Positions 25,719 through 33,513 of a stretch of 33,513 bases of DNA are shown piece after piece. The position numbers and the translations under genes are program-made. The DNA comes from SKVR01 sp964491395 (GTDB taxonomy: Bacteria; Bacteroidota; Bacteroidia; Bacteroidales; UBA7960): positions 1 to 33,513 of the forward strand of contig CAZBGI010000037.1 of NCBI GenBank assembly GCA_964491395.1, in the 5' to 3' direction. The notes under the pieces are model-generated. The model was not told the origin of the DNA. It saw only the letters and a list, made by a program, of their open reading frames with translations, and did no database searches. Each line of letters starts with the position of its first letter. The stretch's first letter is position 1.

Positions 25719-26405
25719 ATGCTTCCCAAGTATGTAATTATAACTGCCGGTGGTTCGGGGGTGCGCATGAACACTCCCATACCCAAGCAGTTTATCTCCC
25801 TGCAGGGAAGACCTGTATTGATGCATACTATCGAAGCATTCTACAGATATCAACCCTCTGTCAACATTGTCCTGGTTCTTCCCCTTTCACAAATTCCTTA
25901 CTGGGAACAATTATGTGCTGAACATCAATTCTCTATCCCTTTTCAAATTACAGAAGGAGGACCGCAAAGGTTTCATTCTGTAAAAAACGCACTGAAGTTG
26001 ATACCCGAGCAAGCAGTAGTGGCCATACATGATGGAGTGAGGCCGCTGGTGTCCGGGAGAACAATCGCAGAAGCGTTTTATTTTGCAGAGAAATTCGGCA
26101 ATGCTGTTCCGGTTTTACCCGTTACCGAATCGGTGCGTAGGGTAGAAAATGCCTGCAATAAACCCGAAGATCGCAATGTGCTTCGCCTGGTTCAAACACC
26201 CCAATGTTTCATGGCGGCCGCCATTAAAAAAGCTTATCAGGTAAATTATCATGAAGCCTTTACCGACGATGCTTCGGTGTTGGAAAAGGCAGGAGAAAGA
26301 ATATTTCTGTGTGAAGGAAACAAGGAAAACATCAAGATCACTACTCCAGCAGATTTGCAGATTGCGGAAGCGCTGTTAAAGCAAATACAAAGCGACACCC
26401 CTTAA
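25719..26405 (+). CDS. ispD: 2-C-methyl-D-erythritol 4-phosphate cytidylyltransferase
   Basis: A 228-residue IspD, which joins CTP and methylerythritol phosphate in the MEP route to isoprenoids. The nucleotide-binding start ITAGGSGVRMNTPIPKQF contains Gly11, Gly12, Arg16 and Lys23. VAIHDGVRPLV and TDDASVLEKAGERI are further family motifs, and the C-terminal NIKITTPADLQIAE is diagnostic. It lies 3 bases after queA and is thus almost certainly translated from the same mRNA. Its product feeds the undecaprenyl carrier recycled by UppP. It is convergent with miaB. Confidence 0.95.
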   Translation: MLPKYVIITAGGSGVRMNTPIPKQFISLQGRPVLMHTIEAFYRYQPSVNIVLVLPLSQIPYWEQLCAEHQFSIPFQITEGGPQRFHSVKNALKLIPEQAVVAIHDGVRPLVSGRTIAEAFYFAEKFGNAVPVLPVTESVRRVENACNKPEDRNVLRLVQTPQCFMAAAIKKAYQVNYHEAFTDDASVLEKAGERIFLCEGNKENIKITTPADLQIAEALLKQIQSDTP

Positions 26406-26521
26406 TTGGCTTATCCCCCACCATGGTTTGTTTTAACCGGTGTTCGATAGTTTACTCCGTTCGGTTCAATATCTTTAGAACGGGCAGCGTTCAGGCAAGT
26501 TTCATACAGGTTGAAAACCTT

Positions 26522-26545
26522 GAATAAGCAGGATAATGCTTATTC
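26522..26545. terminator. Possible bidirectional terminator at ispD/miaB junction
   Basis: GAATAAGCA (26522-26530) and TGCTTATTC (26537-26545) form a perfect 9-bp stem with a 6-base loop. On the plus strand it is followed by CCTTTTG. The right arm contains the miaB stop codon. Low GC makes it a moderate terminator candidate for the convergent genes. Confidence 0.5.
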
Positions 26546-27895
26546 CTTTTGTTCTTCCTGCAATTCACCCAATAAAGTAGCTGATGAGCAACCGGTGATT
26601 TTCACCATGACATAATCACCCGGTTGATGATTTTTTATATTATCAAATACCACCATCTTGTTCTGGCTGTTGCGTCCCGACACTCTTTTTTCTGATTTTT
26701 TTGAGGTCCCTTCCACCAGGACTTCCACCACTTTTCCGATATCAGCCTGATTGCTTGCAAGTGACAATTCATTCTGCAATTCAATGATTTCCTGCAGACG
26801 TCTTGATTTTACAGTCTCCGGCACATCATCGGTCAGTTTTTTGGCGGCCAGGGTTCCGGGTCGTTCAGAATACTTAAACATAAATGCAAAATCGTACCCT
26901 ACCTCCTGCATGAGGCTAAGTGTTAGCTTATGGTCTTCTTCTGTTTCGCCACAAAAGCCGGCAATAAGGTCGGTAGAAATGGCACATCCGGGAAGTATCT
27001 GCTTGATGGCTTGAATCCGGTCCAGATAATCCTCGCGGGTATATTTGCGGTTCATTTTTTTCAAAACACGGCTACTTCCTGATTGAGCGGGAAGGTGTAT
27101 GGCCTTGCATATATTGGGATGTTCAGCGATGGTCTTCAGTAATTCATCCGACATATCTTTGGGATGTGAAGTAGCAAAACGGATCCTCAAAGAAGGATCA
27201 ACCTGGGCTACAGCCCTCATAAGGGCGGGGAAATTCCATGCAACATCGGAAGTTTCCTCTGTCCAGTTATAGGAATTTACATTCTGCCCCAACAGGGTGA
27301 TTTCCCGGTAACCCTGCCGGAAAAGTTCCCGCGCTTCATTGACAATGCTTTCCGGATTACGACTTCTCTCTTTGCCCCGGGTGAAAGGCACCACACAATA
27401 GGTGCAAAAATTTTCGCATCCTCTCATGATGGATATAAAAGCAGATACCCCATTGCTGGCATAGCGCACCGGGGTAATATCGGCATAGGTCTCTTCGGAA
27501 GAAAGGATTACATTTACGGCTTTATGTCCGCTTTCCACATCCAGCAGCAATTGCGGAAGGTCGCGGTAAGCATCGGGACCCACCACCATATCTACTTTCA
27601 TGCCCATCTGGTTTTCTTCCAGTAAAGAAGTTTTGAGGCGTTCAGCCATACATCCCAAAACTCCCAATACCATGCCTGGCTTATTTTTGCGCAAATGTTG
27701 CAACTGCTTCAGTCGGTTAAAAACCTTTTGTTCAGCGTTTTCACGAATGGAGCAGGTATTGAGAAAGATAATATCTGCCTCTTCTGCATTTGCTGCGGTA
27801 GCATAATTTTTTTCTGTAATAATGGAGGCCACAATTTCACTGTCAGAAAAATTCATTTGGCATCCGTAAGTTTCAATATATATTTTCTTTTCCAA
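26540..27895 (-). CDS. miaB: tRNA-2-methylthio-N6-dimethylallyladenosine synthase
   Basis: A 451-residue MiaB, a radical-SAM methylthiotransferase acting on A37 of tRNA after isopentenylation. The N-terminal cluster cysteines are C12, C48 and C82. The radical-SAM triad C160, C164 and C167 lies in RGCENFCTYC. A TRAM domain ends the protein (KMVVFDNI, YVMVKITG). The frame begins at TTG (complement of 27893-27895): it is the first start-type codon after an in-frame stop, and the sequence from it (EKKIYIETYGCQMN) matches MiaB N-termini, so a non-ATG start is supported. Confidence 0.95.
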   Translation of the reverse strand: MEKKIYIETYGCQMNFSDSEIVASIITEKNYATAANAEEADIIFLNTCSIRENAEQKVFNRLKQLQHLRKNKPGMVLGVLGCMAERLKTSLLEENQMGMKVDMVVGPDAYRDLPQLLLDVESGHKAVNVILSSEETYADITPVRYASNGVSAFISIMRGCENFCTYCVVPFTRGKERSRNPESIVNEARELFRQGYREITLLGQNVNSYNWTEETSDVAWNFPALMRAVAQVDPSLRIRFATSHPKDMSDELLKTIAEHPNICKAIHLPAQSGSSRVLKKMNRKYTREDYLDRIQAIKQILPGCAISTDLIAGFCGETEEDHKLTLSLMQEVGYDFAFMFKYSERPGTLAAKKLTDDVPETVKSRRLQEIIELQNELSLASNQADIGKVVEVLVEGTSKKSEKRVSGRNSQNKMVVFDNIKNHQPGDYVMVKITGCSSATLLGELQEEQKE

Positions 27896-27945
27896 AGCCT
27901 GTATTTCAGATGGTTACAAATTAAAAACATTTAAGTATTCTCCTG

Positions 27946-27953
27946 CAAAATTA
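27946..27953 (-). promoter_or_regulatory. Putative -7 element of miaB
   Basis: CAAAATTA reads TAATTTTG on the minus strand, fitting TAnnTTTG, and lies about 50 bases before the TTG start. No convincing -33 element is present. Confidence 0.4.
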
Positions 27954-28360
27954 CTGAAATTCCCGGCAACCTTACCATAAAATTACTGACCCTTGATCAG
28001 GCCTCGCTGAAAAGCTCTCAATCAGCTGATTATTAATTTTTTATGTTGATGTTTCAAATGTCATAACAAGGATAATCCATAAATTATTCGAAAAACCATG
28101 CATTAATATGACGTTAGTTTTTAGCACTGCCTGAGTAGGTTTTCAGGTATGATTTGTTTTATTTTGTAATCCTGTCAGATGCGAAAAATGGATTTCTCAT
28201 CTACAGCGCTGCCATTCCGACTCATGCGGCAAAGATATTTCTTCAGGCTTAACATTGCCTAACACACGGGTTTACAGTGTCTTACGGGGTTTATTTTCTC
28301 TACAGGCCGTTTAAACCATTTGAACAGAACTCTCCCAACAGGTGTTTGAAATTTATTCTG

Positions 28361-28368
28361 TAGCTTTG
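28361..28368 (+). promoter_or_regulatory. Putative -7 element of topA
   Basis: TAGCTTTG fits TAnnTTTG, followed by CA as in other boxes of this window, and lies 36 bases before the topA ATG. A TTTG at 28345-28348 is too close to be a normal -33 site. Confidence 0.5.
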
Positions 28369-28404
28369 CAAGCTTAAAATTCAGCAATTAAAAATAATGA
28401 GATT

Positions 28405-30777
28405 ATGGTTAAAAACCTGGTAATAGTAGAGTCTCCCGCCAAAGCCAAAACCATTGAAGGTTTTTTGGGCAAAGAGTTTTTGGTAAAGTCAAGTTTTGGG
28501 CACGTGCGGGATTTGTCAAAATCCAAGCTGGGAGTAGATATAGAAAATAACTTTGAACCCATATACGAAATTTCGGCTGACAAAAAGAATGTAGTGAGTG
28601 AGTTGAAGAAATTGTCAAAAGATGCAGAGTTAGTATGGCTGGCAACTGATGAAGACCGCGAAGGAGAAGCCATAAGCTGGCATTTGGCCGAAAGTCTGAA
28701 ACTGGATTTAAAGAAATGTCGCAGAATTGTTTTTCATGAAATTACCAAGACAGCCATTCAGAACGCAATAGAGCATCCCCGCTCCATTGACGACAACCTG
28801 GTTGCGGCCCAGCAGGCACGCCGGGTGCTGGATCGACTGGTAGGCTTTGAACTCTCTCCCCTGTTGTGGAAGAAGGTAAAACCATCCCTGTCTGCCGGCC
28901 GGGTGCAATCTGTTTCAGTAAGGTTGATTGTGGAACGGGAAAAAGAAATCCAGGAGTTTAAGAGTACCGGCTCTTTCAGGGTTACCGGGCTTTTCCATGT
29001 GATTCACCATGGTCAACCCGCCGCCATCAAGGCAGAACTGCCTCAACGGTTTAAAACCAAAGAAGAAGCAATTAGTTTTCTGGAGAAATGCATAAATGCT
29101 GATTTTTTTGTAGAAAATATTGAAACCAAGCCAGCAAAAAAATCCCCTGCTGCACCCTTTACCACCTCTACATTGCAGCAGGAAGCCAGTCGCAAGCTGG
29201 GTTTTTCGGTTTCACGCACCATGCTGGTTGCGCAAAAGCTCTATGAGTCGGGAAAAATCACCTACATGAGAACCGACTCTGTCAACCTGTCGGACACCGC
29301 CGTAAAAATGGCCAAAGAGGTAATAGAGACAAACTTCGGAAAAGAATACGTACAAACCCGCAGATATACCACCAAGAGCAAGGGAGCCCAGGAGGCTCAC
29401 GAAGCCATAAGGCCCACTTACATGAATGTAATGGAGGCAGGTGCCGATGCATCCGAAAAGAGACTTTACGAACTTATATGGAAACGGACCCTTGCCTCAC
29501 AAATGAGTGATGCCAAACTCGAAAAGACCAACGTTACCATCGGCATAAACACAACCGATGAGAAATTTATGGCCAATGGCGAAGTATTGAAATTTGATGG
29601 GTTTTTAAAAGTTTATTTTGAATCTACTGACGATGAAGATGAAGAAGTACAGGAAGGGATACTCCCTCCCCTCAAGATAAACCAGCCACTGGACATGGAC
29701 GAGATCAATGCCCAGGAAAGATTTACCAAACACCCACCCCGCTACACCGAGGCAAGCCTTGTGAAGAAACTTGAGGAGCTGGGAATTGGCAGACCTTCTA
29801 CTTACGCACCCACCATTTCCACCATTCAGAAAAGAGAATACGTAGTTAAAGAGAGCCGGGAAGGAGAAAAACGGGAATACGATCATCTTTCCCTGAAAAA
29901 CAATAAAATCTCCACCCAAAAGAAGAGTGAAATTACCGGAACAGAAAAGAACAAACTGTTTCCCACGGACATCGGCATAGTAGTCAACAGCTTTTTGATG
30001 GAATACTTCAAAGGTATCATGGACTACAATTTCACGGCGAAAGTAGAAAAGGAATTTGACGAAATCGCCCAGGGGTTAAAAGAATGGACCAAGGTTATCC
30101 ATGAGTTTTATTTTCCTTTTCATGAAAAGGTAGAACACACCCTTGAGACTTCTGAAAAGTTCAGCGGAGAAAGGAAACTGGGGAAAGACCCCAAAACCGG
30201 CAAAGATGTGATAGCGCGCATAGGCCGCTTTGGCCCCATGGTGCAGATAGGCCATGCCGAAGACGAAGAAAAACCCCGGTTTGCCGGCTTGCGCAAAGAA
30301 CAGAGCCTGGAAACCATCACCCTGGAAGAAGCCCTGGATTTGTTCAAGCTCCCTCGAAAAGTAGGTCAGTACGAAGACAAGGAGATAGTTGCAGCAGTAG
30401 GCAGATTTGGCCCTTACCTCAGACACGACTCCAAGTTCTATTCTTTGCCCAAAACGGACGATCCCCTAACCATAGAGCAGGAAAGAGCCATTGAAGTAAT
30501 TGAAGAAAAACGGGAGAAAGACAGACAAAAGGTAATAAAAGAATTTAAGGAGAATGAGAATGTGAAAATTCTCCGCGGAAGATGGGGAGCCTACCTGGCA
30601 GCAGAAGGCAATAATTATAAAATCCCCAAAGACAAAGACCCCGAAAAGCTCTCCCTGGACGATTGCCTAAATATCATAAAAGAAGGAACCTCTACACAGA
30701 AATCACGTACAACACGAAAGAAAGCAACAAGCAAGAAAGCAACAAGCAAGAAGGCAACAAGCAAGAAGAAAAAATAA
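28405..30777 (+). CDS. topA: DNA topoisomerase I (type IA)
   Basis: A 790-residue type IA topoisomerase, which relaxes negative supercoils by cutting one strand. The Toprim domain spans about residues 4-115, with Glu9 (VESPAKAKTIEGFLG) and D82-E-D84-R85 (TDEDREGE). The catalytic Tyr287 is in GKITYMRTDSVN. SAGRVQSVSVRLIVERE marks the DNA-binding gate. After about residue 600, three GRFGPM/GRFGPY/GRWGAY-type repeats replace the cysteine zinc fingers of E. coli TopA. The C-terminus ends in a KKATS repeat. The arginase-like gene starts 16 bases after the stop. Confidence 0.97.
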   Translation: MVKNLVIVESPAKAKTIEGFLGKEFLVKSSFGHVRDLSKSKLGVDIENNFEPIYEISADKKNVVSELKKLSKDAELVWLATDEDREGEAISWHLAESLKLDLKKCRRIVFHEITKTAIQNAIEHPRSIDDNLVAAQQARRVLDRLVGFELSPLLWKKVKPSLSAGRVQSVSVRLIVEREKEIQEFKSTGSFRVTGLFHVIHHGQPAAIKAELPQRFKTKEEAISFLEKCINADFFVENIETKPAKKSPAAPFTTSTLQQEASRKLGFSVSRTMLVAQKLYESGKITYMRTDSVNLSDTAVKMAKEVIETNFGKEYVQTRRYTTKSKGAQEAHEAIRPTYMNVMEAGADASEKRLYELIWKRTLASQMSDAKLEKTNVTIGINTTDEKFMANGEVLKFDGFLKVYFESTDDEDEEVQEGILPPLKINQPLDMDEINAQERFTKHPPRYTEASLVKKLEELGIGRPSTYAPTISTIQKREYVVKESREGEKREYDHLSLKNNKISTQKKSEITGTEKNKLFPTDIGIVVNSFLMEYFKGIMDYNFTAKVEKEFDEIAQGLKEWTKVIHEFYFPFHEKVEHTLETSEKFSGERKLGKDPKTGKDVIARIGRFGPMVQIGHAEDEEKPRFAGLRKEQSLETITLEEALDLFKLPRKVGQYEDKEIVAAVGRFGPYLRHDSKFYSLPKTDDPLTIEQERAIEVIEEKREKDRQKVIKEFKENENVKILRGRWGAYLAAEGNNYKIPKDKDPEKLSLDDCLNIIKEGTSTQKSRTTRKKATSKKATSKKATSKKKK
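30718..30762 (+). repeat. 15-bp tandem repeat coding a KKATS tail on TopA
   Basis: Three head-to-tail 15-bp units (30718-30732, 30733-30747, 30748-30762; the third differs by one A/G) encode three KKATS pentapeptides followed by KKKK at the TopA C-terminus. The unit length is a multiple of three, so copy-number change would alter tail length without a frameshift. Lys-rich tails on topoisomerase I aid DNA binding in some bacteria; that role is inference here. Confidence 0.9.
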
Positions 30778-30793
30778 ATCTTTTAATTCTGTT

Positions 30794-31978
30794 ATGGAAA
30801 TTGCTGATTTTTTCGTTCCGGTGGAATTCCAGAAAATCAATTTTTCGGAAAATTCTCACCCACTGATTCTGGGTAACATCATCAACAGCTACAATAATGA
30901 GGAGCAAACCTTCCCCTCTCTTGACAGTATCCATATTGCCATAGTGGGAGTAAAAGAAGATCGCAATGCCGGTGAGAACCAGGGATGCGCCTATGCTCCG
31001 GATTATGTACGCAAGTATTTGTACAACCTTTACCAGGGACCGTTTCAGCTTAAACTGGCTGATTTGGGAAACATCAAGCAAGGAGAAACCACCGAAGACA
31101 CCTACTTTGCGGTGAAAGCCGTAGTAGCAGAATTGCTGGAAAGAAAGATCATTCCCATCATCATCGGGGGCAGTCAGGATTTAACCTATGCCAACTACCG
31201 CGCCTATGAAACCCTGGGCCAGATTATCAACATCGTATCGGTCGATTCCTCTTTTGACCTGGGCTTAAATGAAGAAAAAATTCATCATAAGAATTACCTC
31301 AACAAAATACTAACCCACCAGCCTAATTTCCTGTTTAATTACACCAACCTGGGTTACCAGACCTACTTTGTCGATCAGGATGCCATTGAGCTAATGCACA
31401 AACTGAACTTTGACATTCATCGTTTGGGAATCGTAAGAAAGGATTTGGAAGAGGTAGAACCCATTGTTCGCAATGCCGACATGCTCAGTTTCGACCTTAG
31501 CAGTATCAGGCAATCAGATGCTCCCGGAAACGTGAATGCCTCGCCCAATGGTTTTTACGGGGAGGAAGCCTGTCAAATTATCCGGTATGCCGGGTTGAGC
31601 GACAAGCTATCCTCCATTGGGTTTTATGAACTCAATCCTGCCTACGACAACGGAGAGCAAACCGCGCATCTGGTGGCACAAATGATTTGGTATTTCCTTG
31701 AAGGGTTTTATCATCGCAAGCAGGATTTTCCCGACAGGCAAAGAAAAGACAGCACTTCTTACGTAAAATATGTGGTGTCGATGAAAGAATTTAAGGATGA
31801 GATTGTGTTTTACAAAAGCAAAGTGAGCGATCGCTGGTGGATGGAAGTCCCCTGCCAGGGATTGCAATCTAAATACGAAAGGCAATTTCTTGTCCCCTGC
31901 TCGTACCAGGATTATCAGTCAGCCTGCCAGGAAGAACTGCCCGAAAAATGGTGGCAGGTATATCAAAAGTTTCTCTGA
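30794..31978 (+). CDS. Arginase/formimidoylglutamase-fold protein with degenerate metal site
   Basis: A 394-residue protein of the ureohydrolase (arginase/agmatinase/formimidoylglutamase) fold. VGVKEDRNAGENQGCAYAPDYVRKYL (about residues 52-77) and the order of core motifs are family-like. The metal ligands are altered: GGxH is GGSQ (Gln128), DxHxD is D151-S-S153-F-D155 (His replaced by Ser153), and the final DxD is D234-L-S236. Half of the six expected ligands are thus lost, so standard Mn-dependent hydrolysis is doubtful. A C-terminal extension of about 90 residues (DRWWMEVPC, PEKWWQVYQ) follows the fold. It lies between topA and porP, an order reported near T9SS loci in Bacteroidota. Confidence 0.85.
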   Translation: MEIADFFVPVEFQKINFSENSHPLILGNIINSYNNEEQTFPSLDSIHIAIVGVKEDRNAGENQGCAYAPDYVRKYLYNLYQGPFQLKLADLGNIKQGETTEDTYFAVKAVVAELLERKIIPIIIGGSQDLTYANYRAYETLGQIINIVSVDSSFDLGLNEEKIHHKNYLNKILTHQPNFLFNYTNLGYQTYFVDQDAIELMHKLNFDIHRLGIVRKDLEEVEPIVRNADMLSFDLSSIRQSDAPGNVNASPNGFYGEEACQIIRYAGLSDKLSSIGFYELNPAYDNGEQTAHLVAQMIWYFLEGFYHRKQDFPDRQRKDSTSYVKYVVSMKEFKDEIVFYKSKVSDRWWMEVPCQGLQSKYERQFLVPCSYQDYQSACQEELPEKWWQVYQKFL

Positions 31979-32179
31979 CTTGTTGATTTTCTCCCACATG
32001 GTTTCTTTAACAATCTCACAGCCTTGAAGTTCTGTTGAAATATAACCTTTTCTTAAGCATCCTAAACAACATTATTTCATGGAAAAATAGTACTTTTATC
32101 GCCCCTCAAAAAAATAAACATGTATTTCTTCGGGGTGAAAACGAGTAGAATTACTGATAAGCCAATCTGAGATAGTTTC

Positions 32180-32187
32180 TATATTTG
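32180..32187 (+). promoter_or_regulatory. Putative -7 element upstream of porP
   Basis: TATATTTG is the one exact fit to TAnnTTTG in this intergenic region, 226 bases before the porP ATG. The long leader it implies, and the lack of a clear -33 site, keep confidence low. Confidence 0.4.
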
Positions 32188-32277
32188 TGCTGTCATTAGG
32201 TGTTTTTCATTTTCAATAACAATCTGAAAAACAAGTTGTTCTTTGAAATTATGGTTCCAAAACTTATTAACAGCCCG

Positions 32278-32305
32278 TTGTTGATAAAAAATTATTGTAC
32301 TTTTA
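32278..32305 (+). promoter_or_regulatory. Alternative promoter candidate closer to porP
   Basis: TTG (32278-32280), a 17-base spacer and TACTTTTA (32298-32305) resemble the Bacteroidota promoter with an A for the final G. A very similar TACTTTTA followed by a C-rich then A-rich stretch also occurs at 32091-32098. Confidence 0.35.
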
Positions 32306-32351
32306 CCCCCCGAAAAAAAGGGAGAAAACAGCACAGAAAAAAATTCTCTCT

Positions 32352-32371
32352 TTATTCAATTTTTTGAATAA
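32352..32371. repeat. Perfect inverted repeat in porP leader
   Basis: TTATTCA (32352-32358) and TGAATAA (32365-32371) flank ATTTTT. It lies 42 bases before the porP start and would fold as a weak hairpin in the leader or could be an operator-like site. Confidence 0.4.
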
Positions 32372-32413
32372 TGTTGCGTTTGAACAATTGAGTAATCCCA
32401 AAAACAGTCATAC

Positions 32414-33373
32414 ATGAAAAAGTGCTGCATAGCTGTCATCCTGTTCACAGTCGCCATCGTTACCCCCCGGGGAGCAATGGGACAACAGGAAGCACAATTC
32501 AGTCACAACATGTTTAACAACATGGCCATCAACCCCGGTTATGCAGGATTGCGCAATGCCATATGTGCTACGGCACTTGCCCGACAGCAGTGGGTAGGTT
32601 TTCGCGATGAAGAAAACAACAATATCAATCCGGAAACTTACAGCTTTACCGTTGATGCACCTCTCCCGCTGATTCGCGGAGGACTTGCGGTAGGTTTTCT
32701 TCAGGATGAGCTTGGGTATGAAACGGCACTGGGTGTAAAACTCGCGTATTCCTATCATCTGGACATGGACTATGGCACCATGGGAATTGGCGGCCAGATA
32801 GGCTTTCTTGATAAACGTTTTGACTTTGGTTCTTTCAATCCCATCTCAGAAGGAGACCCGGCATTAACCGGTTCGGGAGAAGAATCCAGAATGATGATTG
32901 ACGGAGCACTGGGAGTTTTTTATCAAATGGATCAGACAGCGTGGGCAGGCATTTCTGTCAGCCAGTTAACACAAACGCAAAGAGAAATCGGGACAGCAGA
33001 CTACCAGCTAAAAAGACACTTGTATGTATCAGCCGGTTACAATTATCCTCTTCCCGGTCAGCCTGCATTTGTGGTAAGTCCTTCTGTCTTATTCAAAACA
33101 GACTTTGGCAGTGTCCAAACCGATTTTAATACCCTGGTGACTTTCCGGGAAAAATTCTGGGGAGGGTTAAGCTACAGGATTCAGGACGCCGCTGTTGTAC
33201 TTTTGGGACTAACATTCGAACAAATAAGTATAGGATATTCCTATGATATCACCCTCTCGCCACTGGGCAGAAGTGGCCGAAGCTGGGGCAGTCATGAAAT
33301 ATACGTACAGTATTGCTTTAGCCTGGATATCGATAAAATCCAGCAACAGCAAAGAAACGTCAGGTTCTTGTAG
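32414..33373 (+). CDS. porP: PorP/SprF family type IX secretion outer-membrane protein
   Basis: A 319-residue protein. Residues 1-23 form a signal peptide ending near GAMG before Q. The first mature stretch QFSHNMFNNMAINPGYAG is the hallmark of the PorP/SprF family, followed by ALARQQWVGF. The rest shows alternating beta strands ending in an aromatic-rich strand (EIYVQYCFSLDI), fitting an outer-membrane barrel. PorP of Porphyromonas is needed for T9SS function; SprF-type relatives pair with individual secreted adhesins. The linkage to topA and the arginase-like gene, rather than to an SprB-like gene, favours the core PorP role, but a SprF-type role cannot be excluded. Confidence 0.88.
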   Translation: MKKCCIAVILFTVAIVTPRGAMGQQEAQFSHNMFNNMAINPGYAGLRNAICATALARQQWVGFRDEENNNINPETYSFTVDAPLPLIRGGLAVGFLQDELGYETALGVKLAYSYHLDMDYGTMGIGGQIGFLDKRFDFGSFNPISEGDPALTGSGEESRMMIDGALGVFYQMDQTAWAGISVSQLTQTQREIGTADYQLKRHLYVSAGYNYPLPGQPAFVVSPSVLFKTDFGSVQTDFNTLVTFREKFWGGLSYRIQDAAVVLLGLTFEQISIGYSYDITLSPLGRSGRSWGSHEIYVQYCFSLDIDKIQQQQRNVRFL

Positions 33374-33489
33374 GCAGAAAAATGATGTATGTTTTGAAAC
33401 TTAATCATTCAATGCCCGTAAAAACATACGAATAAGAAAAAAATAATTGTGAAACAATATTTATAGTGGTCATAAAATCAGGAGTTAAC

Positions 33490-33513
33490 ATGAAAAGGTT
33501 AATATTAATTGCA
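33490..33513 (+). CDS. Start of next gene, cut by window end
   Basis: ATG at 33490 opens eight codons (MKRLILIA) that look like the start of a signal peptide. AGGAG at 33480-33484 is a well-placed Shine-Dalgarno site, rare in this window. In known T9SS loci porP is followed by porK/gldK, a lipoprotein, which would fit. The identity is inference from synteny only; eight residues cannot prove it. Confidence 0.5.

Larger units (their letters stand above)
27896..28404. other. Divergent intergenic region between miaB and topA
   Basis: 509 bases without a gene. Near each end is a -7-like element (27946-27953 for miaB, 28361-28368 for topA). A weak inverted repeat, CCTGA (28130-28134) and TCAGG (28143-28147), was noted. 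Nothing tRNA-like was seen. Confidence 0.55.
31979..32413. other. Long leader/intergenic region upstream of porP
   Basis: 435 bases, very AT-rich, no gene. Three promoter-like elements are spaced through it: TACTTTTA at 32091-32098, TATATTTG at 32180-32187 and TACTTTTA at 32298-32305. A perfect inverted repeat at 32352-32371 precedes porP. Confidence 0.55.

Overview
The window reads as one stretch of chromosome from a member of the Bacteroidota, probably a free-living Bacteroidales/Marinilabiliales-like organism. The genus cannot be fixed from the sequence. Grounds for this call: a secreted SprB-repeat protein with a type A C-terminal sorting domain and a PorP/SprF-type protein (type IX secretion, T9SS); the Bacteroidota-specific families DUF3098 and DUF5686; the gene order ftsX-DUF3098-uppP-truB-queA; few Shine-Dalgarno sites; and several start regions carrying the Bacteroidota -7 element TAnnTTTG.

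Layout. Bases 1-533 hold no gene except a terminator. A 1555-residue secreted surface protein follows on the minus strand (534-5201). Next are ppa (+) convergent with dprA (-), a MurG-like glycosyltransferase (+) whose 3' end overlaps a convergent ChaN-like gene (-), and cdd (-). A 455-bp intergenic region with a notable inverted repeat leads to a three-gene envelope/stress-type cluster (YtxH, holin-like membrane protein, small basic protein; 11085-12084). That cluster converges on a membrane metallophosphoesterase (-). A plus-strand group follows: SDR, DUF255 thioredoxin-fold protein, HD hydrolase (13479-16945). Two minus-strand genes come next, a tocopherol-cyclase-like protein and an unrecognised 231-residue protein (17118-19017).

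From 19146 the plus strand carries a DUF5686 outer-membrane protein, then ftsX, DUF3098, uppP, truB, queA and ispD. These cover cell division/wall turnover, undecaprenyl-phosphate recycling, tRNA modification and isoprenoid synthesis. miaB (-) converges on ispD. The last block is topA, an arginase-fold protein that has lost several metal ligands, and porP/sprF. The window closes eight codons into a further gene, which by known synteny could be the T9SS lipoprotein gene porK/gldK.

Functional links. uppP, ispD (isoprenoid precursors) and ftsX connect to peptidoglycan and lipid-carrier supply. truB, queA and miaB all modify tRNA. The SprB-repeat protein is a probable client of the T9SS to which porP belongs. 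No rRNA, tRNA, CRISPR array, insertion sequence or prophage was seen. The observations most worth following up are the mirrored, capped SprB array, the degenerate arginase-fold protein beside the T9SS locus, the unrecognised gene next to the tocopherol-cyclase-like gene, the 80-nt foldable element before the YtxH cluster, and a nine-base G tract inside dprA.
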